Of a DNA stretch of 64,000 nt, positions 34,465 through 44,037 are shown piece by piece. The notes under the pieces were generated by a model. It was not told the origin of the DNA. It saw only the letters and a program-made list of their open reading frames with translations, and made no database searches. Made by a program: the position numbers and the translations under genes. Position 1 is the first letter of the stretch. Every line of letters begins with the position of its first letter. The stretch spans positions 1-64,000 of the forward strand of contig CAJPQG010000004.1 of the NCBI GenBank assembly GCA_905372785.1. Reading direction: 5' to 3'. This stretch comes from Candidatus Saccharimonadota bacterium (GTDB lineage Bacteria; Patescibacteriota; Saccharimonadia; Saccharimonadales; Saccharimonadaceae).

Positions 34465-37092
34465 ATGGTTAGTCGGCAAAAGGCCTTATCGAAAGTATTT
34501 GGCGACCCACAGAAGAAATTAATTAACAAGCTACAAAAACGCGTTGATGTCATTAACGGTTTAGCAGAAAAATACGCTGCAATGAGCGATGATGAACTAC
34601 GCCAGCAAACGACGGTGCTCAAAAAACGTCTTGAAGACAAGAAAGAGTCGCTTGACACTATTTTAAGCGATGCGTTTGCCGTGTGTCGTGAGGCCAGCGT
34701 GCGAGTGCTTGGTATGCGCCATTTTGATGTGCAGCTGATGGGTGGCATGGTACTACACGATGGCAATATCGCCGAGATGAAAACCGGTGAAGGTAAAACG
34801 CTGGTGGCAACGCTGCCGGTGTATTTAAACGCTTTGGCGGGCAAGGGTGTGCACGTGGTGACCGTGAACGATTACCTAGCACAACGTGATGCCGGCTGGA
34901 TGGGAGAACTATACAACTTCCTGGGGCTCAGCACCGGTGTGATTATTGCGGATGCATCATATGTTTGGGAAGAGGGCTATAACAACGAAGCGCATGATGA
35001 TGTACGTATGCGTCCGCTTCGGCCAGCTACCCGTAAGGAAGCCTATAATGCTGACATTACCTATGGTACGAACAACGAATTTGGGTTTGATTACCTGCGC
35101 GACAACATGGAGAGCGATGTCGAAGATTTGCGCCAGCGTGAACTGTTTTTTGCTATTGTGGATGAGGTGGACTCAATTTTAATCGACGAAGCCCGAACGC
35201 CGCTGATTATTTCGGCGCCAGCCAGTGAAAACCCAGAGAGCTATTTGCAGTTTGCCAAGATTGCAGGCAAGCTTGAGAGTAGTGATTATATTTTTGATGA
35301 GAAGCGGCGCAGCGTTGCACTCACCGATAGTGGCACCGAAAAAGTGCAGAAGATGCTTGGCATCTCAAACTTGTACACCCCAGACCACGTGCGTGCGGTG
35401 TACCACATCGAGCAGGCGCTGAAGGCAGAGGTGGTGTTTAAGCGCGATAAAGATTATGTTGTAACAAATGATGGCGAAGTAATCATTGTGGACGAACACA
35501 CTGGCCGTTTGATGCAGGGCCGCCGCTATAGCGAAGGGTTGCACCAGGCGATTGAGGCTAAGGAAGGTGTGCCGATTTTGCAAGAAAGCCGCACGCTCGC
35601 GACTATTTCGTTCCAGAATTTCTTCCGCCTGTATGAAAAGTTGAGTGGCATGACCGGTACGGCCTTTACTGAAGCGGAAGAGTTCCAGCAGGTGTACAGC
35701 CTGGATGTGGTGCAGGTGCCGTCGAACAAGCCCCTAGCCCGTAAAGACCACCAAGATTTGATTTTCAAGACAGAAAAAGGCAAGTATAAGGCCATTGCTG
35801 AAGCGATCAAGAAGTATCACGCCGAAGGGCGACCAGTGCTCGTGGGCTCGGGCTCGATTGTGAAGAACGAAAAGATTGCTAATTACCTCGATAAGGCGGG
35901 TATAAAATATGAACTGCTGAACGCAAAGAACAATGAGCGTGAGGCGGCTATTGTTGAAAAGGCAGGCCAGAAGGGTGCAGTTACCTTGGCAACGAACATC
36001 GCTGGTCGTGGTACCGACATTAAGCTGGGCGAAGGCGTGAAGGAACTTGGTGGCTTGGTGGTGATTGGCTCAGAGCGGCATGAGTCGCGTCGTATCGATA
36101 ACCAGCTGCGTGGTCGTGGTGGCCGTCAGGGCGATCCTGGCGAGACCCAGTTCTATATCTCAACTGAAGACGATTTGATGCGTATTTTCCAAGGTGAGCG
36201 TATTAGTGCTATCTTGGACCGATTGGGCGTTGATGAGAATACACCAATTCAAAACGGTGCGGTGTCGCGCACACTAGAGGCAGCTCAGGCTCGCGTTGAG
36301 GGGTATCACTACGATTCGCGTAAGCAAGTGGTTCAATACGACAACGTGATTAACCGTCACCGCCGGGCAACATACTCGATGCGCCAGAAGATTTTGCACG
36401 GTGATAATATCGCCCCTGAAATCCACCGTTTGATGCGGGCGAAAGCATCAGATTTGGCTGCACTGCCAGCAAAGAAGAATGCTCATTTTGCTGATGACTT
36501 TGCTTTCCTCGACCTTGGTAGCAAGAAGTTGACCGCAATTGGTAACGAGAAGAATGATAAGAAACGCTATCAAATGACGCTGAAGGAAATGGAAAAAGCT
36601 TACGAGGCAAAGCGCGAGGAGCTTGGCGAGGAGAACCTGCACAATGTAGAGCGTGAAGTGTACATGACTGTGTTGGATGAGCTGTGGATGCATCACCTGG
36701 AGAATATGCAGCACCTGCGTGATGGTATCGGTTGGCGTAGCGTTGGCCAGCGTGACCCACTGGTGGAATATCGTGCTGAATCGCAAAAGTTGTTTGAAAG
36801 TCTGCAGCAAAATCTCCGTGATGAAGTGCTGCGCATTGTCTTCTCGGTTCGAGCCCAGGACGCAGTTGTTAAGGCCTCGGAAGATAATGAGTACGAGACA
36901 GAGCTGACTAGGGCGGCTGGTGAACAAAACTCACGTGGCGTTAATGAAATTAGCGGTGGTGAAAAGAACCGCGATGGCGATTTTAAAAAGACCAAAAAAG
37001 CGGCCACTACAGCCGAGAAGAATCACAGCCGCAATGTAGCGCGCAAGAAGAAAAAAGCCCAGCGACAAAACAAGAAAAAAGCTCGTCGCTAA
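34465..37092 (+). CDS. secA: Protein translocase ATPase SecA
   Basis: Motor of the general secretion pathway. Family blocks in order: LSKVFGDPQKKLINKLQKRV at the N terminus, Walker A MKTGEGKTLVATLPVYL, DYLAQRDAGWM, Walker B IVDEVDSILIDEARTPLIIS, TNIAGRGTDIKLG and DNQLRGRGGRQGDPG. Length is 875 aa. The C terminus is a Lys/Arg-rich tail without the CxCx8CH zinc motif that binds SecB. The ATG at 34465 (MVSRQKALSKVFGD) is preferred over one at 34417 because AGCGAGGGA precedes it. Confidence 0.96.
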   Translation: MVSRQKALSKVFGDPQKKLINKLQKRVDVINGLAEKYAAMSDDELRQQTTVLKKRLEDKKESLDTILSDAFAVCREASVRVLGMRHFDVQLMGGMVLHDGNIAEMKTGEGKTLVATLPVYLNALAGKGVHVVTVNDYLAQRDAGWMGELYNFLGLSTGVIIADASYVWEEGYNNEAHDDVRMRPLRPATRKEAYNADITYGTNNEFGFDYLRDNMESDVEDLRQRELFFAIVDEVDSILIDEARTPLIISAPASENPESYLQFAKIAGKLESSDYIFDEKRRSVALTDSGTEKVQKMLGISNLYTPDHVRAVYHIEQALKAEVVFKRDKDYVVTNDGEVIIVDEHTGRLMQGRRYSEGLHQAIEAKEGVPILQESRTLATISFQNFFRLYEKLSGMTGTAFTEAEEFQQVYSLDVVQVPSNKPLARKDHQDLIFKTEKGKYKAIAEAIKKYHAEGRPVLVGSGSIVKNEKIANYLDKAGIKYELLNAKNNEREAAIVEKAGQKGAVTLATNIAGRGTDIKLGEGVKELGGLVVIGSERHESRRIDNQLRGRGGRQGDPGETQFYISTEDDLMRIFQGERISAILDRLGVDENTPIQNGAVSRTLEAAQARVEGYHYDSRKQVVQYDNVINRHRRATYSMRQKILHGDNIAPEIHRLMRAKASDLAALPAKKNAHFADDFAFLDLGSKKLTAIGNEKNDKKRYQMTLKEMEKAYEAKREELGEENLHNVEREVYMTVLDELWMHHLENMQHLRDGIGWRSVGQRDPLVEYRAESQKLFESLQQNLRDEVLRIVFSVRAQDAVVKASEDNEYETELTRAAGEQNSRGVNEISGGEKNRDGDFKKTKKAATTAEKNHSRNVARKKKKAQRQNKKKARR

Positions 37093-37214
37093 CACGTAAT
37101 TCTATTTGCTAGTCAGTCCCAGGCCTCTTGCCTGGGCAGCCGTCTGGCCTCGTCGCCATAGAAAGGGAGCGGCATAAAAAACAGTTAACATAAACAGGGG
37201 GAAGAGAAGATGAT

Positions 37215-38495
37215 ATGGAGCATAATGTTGAAGAAATAACATTAACTAACGGAGCCCGAGGACTACTGATTGATATTCCGGGGGCCACAGTGATGAGCTT
37301 TCGGTATCATTTTCGGGCTGGCCATTTCTATGGTGATTCTGACGACACCTATGAAACGGCGCATATTATGGAGCACATGGCCTTTGGAGCAAACGCTCGT
37401 TTTGCAGATGGAAATGCGTACGAGCAGGAGTTTACCAAGAATGGCGCCTACCATAATGCGTACACCTCTGATATCTCGATGAGCTATGAGGCTATTTGCG
37501 CTGATTTTGAATGGGACCGTATTTTTGATTTGCAGCGAATGGCGATTTGTACGCCACGGTTCTTGCCAAGAGAGCTGGCTGCCGAAAAAGGCAACGTGAA
37601 GAGTGAACTGACTGGGTATCTGAATAATCACAGCCGGCTGCTGTGGCCACGTATTCAACGAGCGCTCGGTGATCCAGTGTTAACCTATAATCAGCGCCTA
37701 AAAACCATCGCCAACGTCACGCTAAAGGATGTTAAAGAGCATTACCGCAAGACGCACACCACTTCTAATATGCGCTTTGTGATTGCTGGTAAGCTGTCTG
37801 GCCGCAAGCAGCAGTTAATTCGTGAACTAGAGGCGTGGCCACTGCCTAAGGGTGAACGGTTACCTCGTAAAATTGTTCACTTTAAAAAAGCTCGGCCAGT
37901 ATTTATCCAGCGCAAGGACGCATCGAATATTACATTTGCCCTGTCGATGACTATTCCACGGGAATTGAGCCTTGAAGAAGGCGATAGTTTAGCCTTTTTG
38001 AACCATATTTTAACTAACACCATGAGCTCGCGCATATTCGGGGCTGCTCGTAAAAAGGGGCTAGCCTATGGCATGTGGAGCGGCGCCGAGAGTGGCATGG
38101 GTTCGGCTACCTGGGACTTCGGCGGCCAGGTGAACAGTGAGACAAGCAGCCAGCTGTTTGATATTATTGTGCGCGAAATGAGCAATGTGCTAAAGGGCAA
38201 GATCACTGAGGACGAGTGGGAAGCTGCCAAAACTTACTATCTGGGCCGCTACCAAATGGGCGCTCAGACGGTATCGGCGATCAATAATATTTACGCTGAT
38301 ATGTATTTTTACCGCGATATGGTGCTGCCGTACAAAGAAGCGCCACAGATGATTCGACAGGCTCGCAAAGAGGAAGCAGAGCGCATGACGCGTGAATTTA
38401 TTCAGCAGGATACGTGGGTGTTAGCTGCCGTAATGAATGGCGGGCGTGATCATCTAAAAGCACTGAACGATAAAATTGAAAGGTTGTTTATATGA
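37215..38495 (+). CDS. M16 family zinc metallopeptidase
   Basis: Inverzincin-type peptidase. The HxxEH motif is HIMEH near residues 50-56, and the third zinc ligand Glu lies in AAEKGNVKSEL about 75 residues later. The C-terminal inactive half includes the FGAARKKGLAYGMWSG segment. Length 426 aa is standard and there is no signal peptide, so it is probably cytoplasmic. GGGGGAAGAGAAG precedes the ATG. A CCCAGGC/GCCTGGG hairpin in the secA gap (37118-37137) lacks a U tract. It overlaps murD by four bases (ATGA). Confidence 0.92.
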   Translation: MEHNVEEITLTNGARGLLIDIPGATVMSFRYHFRAGHFYGDSDDTYETAHIMEHMAFGANARFADGNAYEQEFTKNGAYHNAYTSDISMSYEAICADFEWDRIFDLQRMAICTPRFLPRELAAEKGNVKSELTGYLNNHSRLLWPRIQRALGDPVLTYNQRLKTIANVTLKDVKEHYRKTHTTSNMRFVIAGKLSGRKQQLIRELEAWPLPKGERLPRKIVHFKKARPVFIQRKDASNITFALSMTIPRELSLEEGDSLAFLNHILTNTMSSRIFGAARKKGLAYGMWSGAESGMGSATWDFGGQVNSETSSQLFDIIVREMSNVLKGKITEDEWEAAKTYYLGRYQMGAQTVSAINNIYADMYFYRDMVLPYKEAPQMIRQARKEEAERMTREFIQQDTWVLAAVMNGGRDHLKALNDKIERLFI

Positions 38496-39931
38496 ACACA
38501 GTAGTGATTGCAGGTTATGGCCTAGAGGGCAGGGAAAATCTCCGGTATTATCGTCAGCACTGTCCGCAGGCACGAATTATCGTGGCAGATGAGCATGACA
38601 TTACTGATGCGCCAGAGGGCGCTGAAGTAGTCACGCAGCCAGATGTTTTTGCTACGTTAGACAAAACGCTGCAGCTATCGGACCCGAGTGAAACACTAGT
38701 GGTGCGCACAGCTGGCCTAGCGCCGTATAAATTGCAAACAAAAGCTAAGGTGTGGTCGGCGACAAATGAGTTCTTTGCGCGCTGCCCGGCGCCAATTATT
38801 GGAGTGACGGGCACCAAGGGCAAGGGGACGACGGCAAGCTTTATCGCCGCCATATTACGGGCTGCCGGCAAAAAGGTGCACTTGGTGGGTAATATTGGCG
38901 TGCCGGCATTGAAAGAGCTGGACGCCATCGCAAAAGATGATGTTGTTGTGTATGAGCTGAGTAGTTTTCAGCTGTGGGATGTGGAGCGTTCGCCGCATAT
39001 TGCAGTTGTGCTTATGATTGAGCCGGACCATTTGAACGTGCACCGGGACTTTGCTGATTACATTACGGCAAAGGCGCAAATTACTGCACATCAGCGCAAA
39101 AATGATGTAATTGTGTATCACCCAACAAATACCTACTCAGCCCAGGTAGCAGGAAAAGCGGCAGTAGAAGTTGTAAAGGACACATCGGTAGATGGTATTA
39201 TTACAGAGGCTGATATGCAGCGAAACCGGTACCATAGCCAAAAACAAGCACAACCTGTGCGTAGTATTCGTTACAACTCATCTGACGAGGGTAGTGTACG
39301 AGTCTATGATGGATATTTTTATGCAGGAGATGAACAACTAGCGCCGATAACAGCGGTAAAACTTCCTGGTGCACATAATCTTGAAAATGCTACAGCAGCG
39401 ATTACTGCGGTACGTGCGTTTGACGAGACAATTGCGCCAGAAGCAATTGCGGCTGGACTAGCTGCCTTTACCGGGCTTGACCACCGCTTAAAGTTTGTGG
39501 CTCGTAAGCGCGGTGTAGCTTTTTACGACGACAGCATTTCAACAACGCCAGGTAGTGCAGTCGCTGCGCTGAAGGCCTTTGCTGCACCTAAAATTTTGCT
39601 GCTCGGCGGGGCTGGCAAGGGCGCTGACTATACATTATTAGCTCGTCAACTACACCGCGATACACACGGCATACGTGCGGTTATTTTCATGGGAGAGAAC
39701 GGGCCGCAGTTGCTGGAAGAATTACGGGTACCGATTAGTAAGGCGCACCATATCCCGTTTGTGCCAGCTAGTGGCCAGGACGCTATGAACCAGGCGGTGC
39801 TATTGGCAGCGACACTTGCCCGGCCGGATGACGTGGTGATATTAAGCCCAGCAAGTGCTAGTTTTGATTTGTATGCAAACTATAGTCAGCGCGGAGAAGC
39901 CTTTGTGCAAGCTGTGCAGAAGCTAACGTAG
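38492..39931 (+). CDS. murD: UDP-N-acetylmuramoylalanine-D-glutamate ligase
   Basis: Adds D-Glu to UDP-MurNAc-L-Ala in peptidoglycan synthesis. N-terminal Rossmann-like domain (VVIAGYGLEGRENLRYY), ATP loop GVTGTKGKGTTASFIAAIL, the ELSSFQLWDVE and MIEPDHLNVH blocks of the Mur ligase core, and the C-terminal DDSISTTPGSAVAAL plus LLGGAGKGADY. Length is 479 aa. It overlaps the M16 peptidase by four bases. Confidence 0.94.
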   Translation: MNTVVIAGYGLEGRENLRYYRQHCPQARIIVADEHDITDAPEGAEVVTQPDVFATLDKTLQLSDPSETLVVRTAGLAPYKLQTKAKVWSATNEFFARCPAPIIGVTGTKGKGTTASFIAAILRAAGKKVHLVGNIGVPALKELDAIAKDDVVVYELSSFQLWDVERSPHIAVVLMIEPDHLNVHRDFADYITAKAQITAHQRKNDVIVYHPTNTYSAQVAGKAAVEVVKDTSVDGIITEADMQRNRYHSQKQAQPVRSIRYNSSDEGSVRVYDGYFYAGDEQLAPITAVKLPGAHNLENATAAITAVRAFDETIAPEAIAAGLAAFTGLDHRLKFVARKRGVAFYDDSISTTPGSAVAALKAFAAPKILLLGGAGKGADYTLLARQLHRDTHGIRAVIFMGENGPQLLEELRVPISKAHHIPFVPASGQDAMNQAVLLAATLARPDDVVILSPASASFDLYANYSQRGEAFVQAVQKLT

Positions 39932-39940
39932 GCGCCGGAT

Positions 39941-41029
39941 ATGGAGCGACTACGCAAACGGCTTGAACAGTTAACGGTAGCATTTGGGCAGACCTATGAA
40001 CAGCTAGGTATAGATGAAATGCGCCAGCAGCTGGCCGACCTTGAGCAAGAAATTGCTCGTCCAGAGCTATGGAATGACCCGGCACAGGCTACGCGCAAGA
40101 ACAAGGAATTTGTTCAGCTGCAACATACGCTGCAGCCGTGGCTTGCACTGGAGATGCAACTGATAGACCTAGCTGACTTCTTAGAACTGAGCGACGAGTC
40201 ATTGCTTGATGAATTTACGGGTCAACTTGCAGCAATGGAGCGCTCTTACGATGAACTGAAACAGGCCCTATTATTTGATAACCCATTTGATAATCATGGC
40301 GCAATTGTACGCATTACGGCTGGAGTCGGTGGGCTAGATGCGCAAGATTTTGCCCACATGCTTGAGCGGATGTATTTGCGCTACGGTGAGCAGCAGCATA
40401 TGGAGAGCAGTACGCTCGAGCGGTCACTTGGTGAAGAGGGCGGCGTGAAAACGAGTGTTTTTTCGCTGGAGGCACCATTTGCGTATGGTAAGCTTCGCAG
40501 TGAACATGGCGTGCACCGCCTGGTGCGCCTCAGCCCGTTTAACAGTGATAATCTGCGCCAGACGAGCTTTGCCCTTGTTGAGGTGTTGCCGCAAATCGAT
40601 GAGCCTGGCGAAGTAGTGATCGACGATAATGATCTAAAAATTGATGTTTATCGCAGTGGCGGTCATGGTGGCCAGAGTGTCAACACGACTGATTCTGCTG
40701 TGCGAGTGACGCACATCCCAACAGGCACAGTAGTAGCTATTCAAAATGAGCGTAGCCAATTGCAAAATAAAGAAACTGCTTTAAAAATTTTACGTTCCAA
40801 GCTAGCCCAGTTGCAAATGGAACAACACGCTGCAACCTTGCAAGATCTGCGGGCTGGTGAGTCTGCTAGTTGGGGTGCGCAGATACGTAATTATGTGCTA
40901 CACCCCTATAGTCTGGTGAAAGATGTACGCACTAAGCACGAGGAAAAAGATGTAAAAGCGGTGCTTGATGGTGATATTGCCGGCTTTAGTGCCAGCTATC
41001 TGGAGTGGGCGCAGGCGAGTAAGCATTAG
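39941..41029 (+). CDS. prfB: Peptide chain release factor 2
   Basis: RF2 reads UAA and UGA. The tripeptide SPF is visible in RLSPFNSDN, and GGQ in GGHGGQSVNTTDSAVRV. The frame is continuous over 362 aa with no programmed frameshift site near codon 25. Its presence shows UGA is a stop codon in this genome. It comes ten bases after murD and before ftsEX, a common bacterial order (prfB-ftsE-ftsX). Confidence 0.95.
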   Translation: MERLRKRLEQLTVAFGQTYEQLGIDEMRQQLADLEQEIARPELWNDPAQATRKNKEFVQLQHTLQPWLALEMQLIDLADFLELSDESLLDEFTGQLAAMERSYDELKQALLFDNPFDNHGAIVRITAGVGGLDAQDFAHMLERMYLRYGEQQHMESSTLERSLGEEGGVKTSVFSLEAPFAYGKLRSEHGVHRLVRLSPFNSDNLRQTSFALVEVLPQIDEPGEVVIDDNDLKIDVYRSGGHGGQSVNTTDSAVRVTHIPTGTVVAIQNERSQLQNKETALKILRSKLAQLQMEQHAATLQDLRAGESASWGAQIRNYVLHPYSLVKDVRTKHEEKDVKAVLDGDIAGFSASYLEWAQASKH

Positions 41030-41065
41030 CGTTAACAGGTAAAAATATGGTACAATACAGGGTAT

Positions 41066-41746
41066 ATGATTTTACTTGATAGAGTTACAAAAGTTTACGA
41101 CAAGGCTACTAAGCCCGCGCTTGACCGGGTAAGCCTGCACATTGAACCAAAAGAGTTTGTCATTTTGGTGGGTAAGAGTGGTGCCGGCAAAAGTACCTTA
41201 CTGAGTCTGTTGACTCGCGCCGAAAAGCCGACCAGCGGCCGCATCGTAGTTGGCGGTATCGACTACGACAATTTACAAGATAAACACATTCCACTGCTGC
41301 GCCGTAAGATTGGTGTAGTTTTCCAGGATTTTAAGCTACTGCCGCAGCGTACGGTGTTTGAAAATGTAGCCTTTGCATTAGAGATCGCTGGAATGACCAA
41401 CCAGGAGATTAAAAGTACGGTGCCAAAGGTGATTCAGCTGGTGGGGCTGACAGGGAAGGAGAAGAATTTCCCACACCAGCTGTCTGGTGGTGAGCGGCAG
41501 CGTGTAGCAATTGCACGTGCTATTGTGCGGCAGCCAAAGATTCTGATCGCCGACGAGCCAACCGGAAACCTCGATCCAAAGCATAGTTGGGATATTGTGC
41601 GCCTGCTAGAGAAGATTAATAAATATGGCACCACTGTGCTACTAACCACGCACAATGTTGATATTGTTAATAAATTAAAGCGTCGTGTGATTGCTCTTGA
41701 CCATGGCAAGATTATCTCAGACCAAGCACAAGGAAGTTATAGGTAA
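41066..41746 (+). CDS. ftsE: Cell division ATP-binding protein FtsE
   Basis: ABC ATPase of the FtsEX complex, which activates peptidoglycan hydrolases at division. Walker A GKSGAGKSTLL, Q-loop VVFQDFKLL, signature QLSGGERQRVAIARAI and Walker B LIADEPTGNLDP are all present in 226 aa. A TACAAT box at 41051-41056 leaves only nine bases before the ATG, so a near-leaderless transcript is likely. Confidence 0.94.
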   Translation: MILLDRVTKVYDKATKPALDRVSLHIEPKEFVILVGKSGAGKSTLLSLLTRAEKPTSGRIVVGGIDYDNLQDKHIPLLRRKIGVVFQDFKLLPQRTVFENVAFALEIAGMTNQEIKSTVPKVIQLVGLTGKEKNFPHQLSGGERQRVAIARAIVRQPKILIADEPTGNLDPKHSWDIVRLLEKINKYGTTVLLTTHNVDIVNKLKRRVIALDHGKIISDQAQGSYR

Positions 41747-41748
41747 TA

Positions 41749-42729
41749 ATGGCGAACAAGCAAGAAAAAAAGCGAGTCGCCGAGGTGCTCGCTAAAAAAC
41801 GTAAAACCCGAAGACTACTAACACTCTGGCGCATGATCCGCTATGGAGCCAGTAACTTTACTCGTAACGCGTGGCTGACAATTGCAGCTACTGCAGTGAT
41901 GACGGTAACGCTTTTGATCGTGTTTGCCACAGTTGTATCGCGTGGTGTGCTGCTGCAAACCATCGATGAAGTATCGCGTAAGGTAGACATCTCGTTATAT
42001 TTAAAAAACGATACACCAACTAAAACGATTGACGATATGATGCGTGATTTGCGCGGTCATAAGAATGTGCGTGAGGTTAGCTATGTTGATGCCAAGGAGG
42101 CACGCAAAGAGCAGATAAAGCAACAAAAAGACCAAGCCACGCTCGAAGCTTTGTCTCAAGCTACGAATAAGCTACCCGCAACCATCCGTATTCAGCTAAA
42201 GGATGTGAAAGATACCTCATCACTCGAAGAGTTTACGGAGCACAATAGTCAGTACCGTCAATATAAGGCACGTGAAGCATCATTCAAGGGGGAGCGCAGC
42301 CAGGCACTTGATAAAATTAAAAACTGGGTAGCCATCGCGGATCGTGTAGGGCTTGCAGCTACAGTGGTGTTTATTGTAATTTCGTCATTGATTGTCTTTA
42401 ATACTATTCGTATGGCTATCTTTACCCGTAAAGAAGAAATTTCTATGATGAAATTAATTGGTGCAGACCGTAACTTTATTCGTGGTCCATTTATTGTAGA
42501 GGCGAGTATGTATGGGTTTATTGCCGGTATCATTGCCACGGTTATTGGCATTGCGCTCATGAATATATTGCGTCAACCACTAAAGAATTATGGCTTCTCG
42601 ATCGATACAATGCTCAATGGCGCAGTTACGTATCTGCCACTTGTGGTGCTAGGCATTATGGCGATTGGTATTTTGATTGGTGTTGTATCGTCATACTTTG
42701 CAACACGTAAATATCTAAATAAAATTTAA
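41749..42729 (+). CDS. ftsX: Cell division protein FtsX
   Basis: Four membrane helices with a large extracytoplasmic loop (about residues 75-200) that contacts the hydrolase. The N terminus is basic and cytosolic, and the segment EEISMMKLIGADRNFIRGPFIVE is the family hallmark. Length 326 aa. It lies two bases after ftsE. The CHAP endopeptidase 50 bp downstream is the likely extracellular partner, as with PcsB in streptococci. Confidence 0.93.
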   Translation: MANKQEKKRVAEVLAKKRKTRRLLTLWRMIRYGASNFTRNAWLTIAATAVMTVTLLIVFATVVSRGVLLQTIDEVSRKVDISLYLKNDTPTKTIDDMMRDLRGHKNVREVSYVDAKEARKEQIKQQKDQATLEALSQATNKLPATIRIQLKDVKDTSSLEEFTEHNSQYRQYKAREASFKGERSQALDKIKNWVAIADRVGLAATVVFIVISSLIVFNTIRMAIFTRKEEISMMKLIGADRNFIRGPFIVEASMYGFIAGIIATVIGIALMNILRQPLKNYGFSIDTMLNGAVTYLPLVVLGIMAIGILIGVVSSYFATRKYLNKI

Positions 42730-42779
42730 GAGACACTGGCGTTTGACTCAACGAGAGCGCTTATGATAATATAGGAAAG

Positions 42780-43937
42780 ATGAAACACAGGTCCACCACA
42801 CCCGCTGCAAAATCATTAACTGCTAAGGCAAGCCTTATTGCTGCAGCAGTATTAATGGCTGGCTCAACGCCACTTGCGTTGAGTTCAACTGCAGTAGCTC
42901 GAGATTATGATGCCGAAATCCGAGCTCGTGAAGAAGAGGCGTCAAAATATTCAGGCGAGGCGACAAAGCTAGGTGATGTAGCTAGTTCGCTTGAGAATGC
43001 TTTGAAAGAGTTGCGCGCACAAGCAGATGCACTTCAGCAGTTAATTAATCAAAGCGAGCAGAAGTTAGCGAAACTAAAGGAAGAGATCGCTGCAAATGAA
43101 AAGAAGATTGCTGAAAACCGCGAAGCACTAGGCCAGTTGCTTGCTGACATGTATGTTGATGATCAAATCACACCACTAGAGATGTTGGCTAGCAGCAAGA
43201 ACTTAGGTGACTACATCGATAAACAAGAGCATCGTGGTTCGATTCAGTCTGCATTGTCGCAAAAGATCGACGAGATTAACAAGCTGCAACGCAAGTTAGA
43301 AGAGCAGAAGAAGCAAGTAGAGGTTGTACTAAAAGAACAGCAGGCACAGCGTGAATCTTTGAATGCAAAGCAGCAAGAACAGGCTAAACTGATCGCCGAG
43401 ACACGTAATGATGAAGAGAATTATCGCAAGTTAGCAGAACAGCGCAACGCAGAGATTAGTAACCTGCGTGAACAACAGCGAGCTGCCAACTTGGCTGCAC
43501 TGCGTGCCAATAATTCACGCGGCGGCGACCCTGCGGCTACTAGCGCTGGATCAGCAGTAGGCGGTGGTTATCCTGCAAAGTGGGCAAACGCTCCACAGGA
43601 TAGTATTGTCGACTCATGGGGTATGTATAACCGTGAATGTGTAAGCTACGTGGCCTTTCGTATCTCAAACAGTGGACGCCGCATGCCATATTGGGGTGGT
43701 CGTGGACACGCTTACCAGTGGCCAAGTAGTGCCCAGCAAGAAGGTATTCCAACTGGCTCTACGCCAAAGGCAGGCGCTGCAGCAGTATTGTATGGGGGCC
43801 CATACGGACACATTATGTATGTTGAGGCGGTTAATGGTGACGGCACGATTAATGTAAGTGACTACAACCTAAACGGAGATGGTACTTACCACCGTTACAA
43901 TCGTTCAGCATCTGGATTGACATACATCTACTTCTAG
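42780..43937 (+). CDS. Secreted CHAP-domain peptidoglycan hydrolase with coiled coil (PcsB-like)
   Basis: Signal peptide with a basic start and hydrophobic stretch LIAAAVLMAGSTPLALSS, then a long coiled coil (about residues 45-240), a short linker and a C-terminal CHAP domain. The catalytic Cys lies in NRECVSYVAFRI and the His in GHIMYVEAV. The layout matches PcsB/FtsEX-activated hydrolases, and the gene directly follows ftsEX. TTGACT-16-GATAAT precedes it with about nine bases to the ATG. Confidence 0.9.
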   Translation: MKHRSTTPAAKSLTAKASLIAAAVLMAGSTPLALSSTAVARDYDAEIRAREEEASKYSGEATKLGDVASSLENALKELRAQADALQQLINQSEQKLAKLKEEIAANEKKIAENREALGQLLADMYVDDQITPLEMLASSKNLGDYIDKQEHRGSIQSALSQKIDEINKLQRKLEEQKKQVEVVLKEQQAQRESLNAKQQEQAKLIAETRNDEENYRKLAEQRNAEISNLREQQRAANLAALRANNSRGGDPAATSAGSAVGGGYPAKWANAPQDSIVDSWGMYNRECVSYVAFRISNSGRRMPYWGGRGHAYQWPSSAQQEGIPTGSTPKAGAAAVLYGGPYGHIMYVEAVNGDGTINVSDYNLNGDGTYHRYNRSASGLTYIYF

Positions 43938-43964
43938 TCCAATCAAGATATAGGTAAAACTATA

Positions 43965-43993
43965 AAACACCGCACTATTTTAGTGTGGTGTTT
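43965..43993 (+). terminator. CHAP gene terminator
   Basis: AAACACCGCACTA pairs fully, with one G-T, with TAGTGTGGTGTTT. The U tract is short (TTTG), and a TATAAT for the S41 gene follows immediately at 43996-44001. Confidence 0.7.
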
Positions 43994-44037
43994 GCTATAA
44001 TAAACATAAGCATAGTTAACTAAAGGATAAGACAGAC

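Noticed and set aside
39941..40060. Programmed +1 frameshift in prfB
   Set aside because: The frame is continuous from ATG, and there is no in-frame UGA after a CUU slip site.
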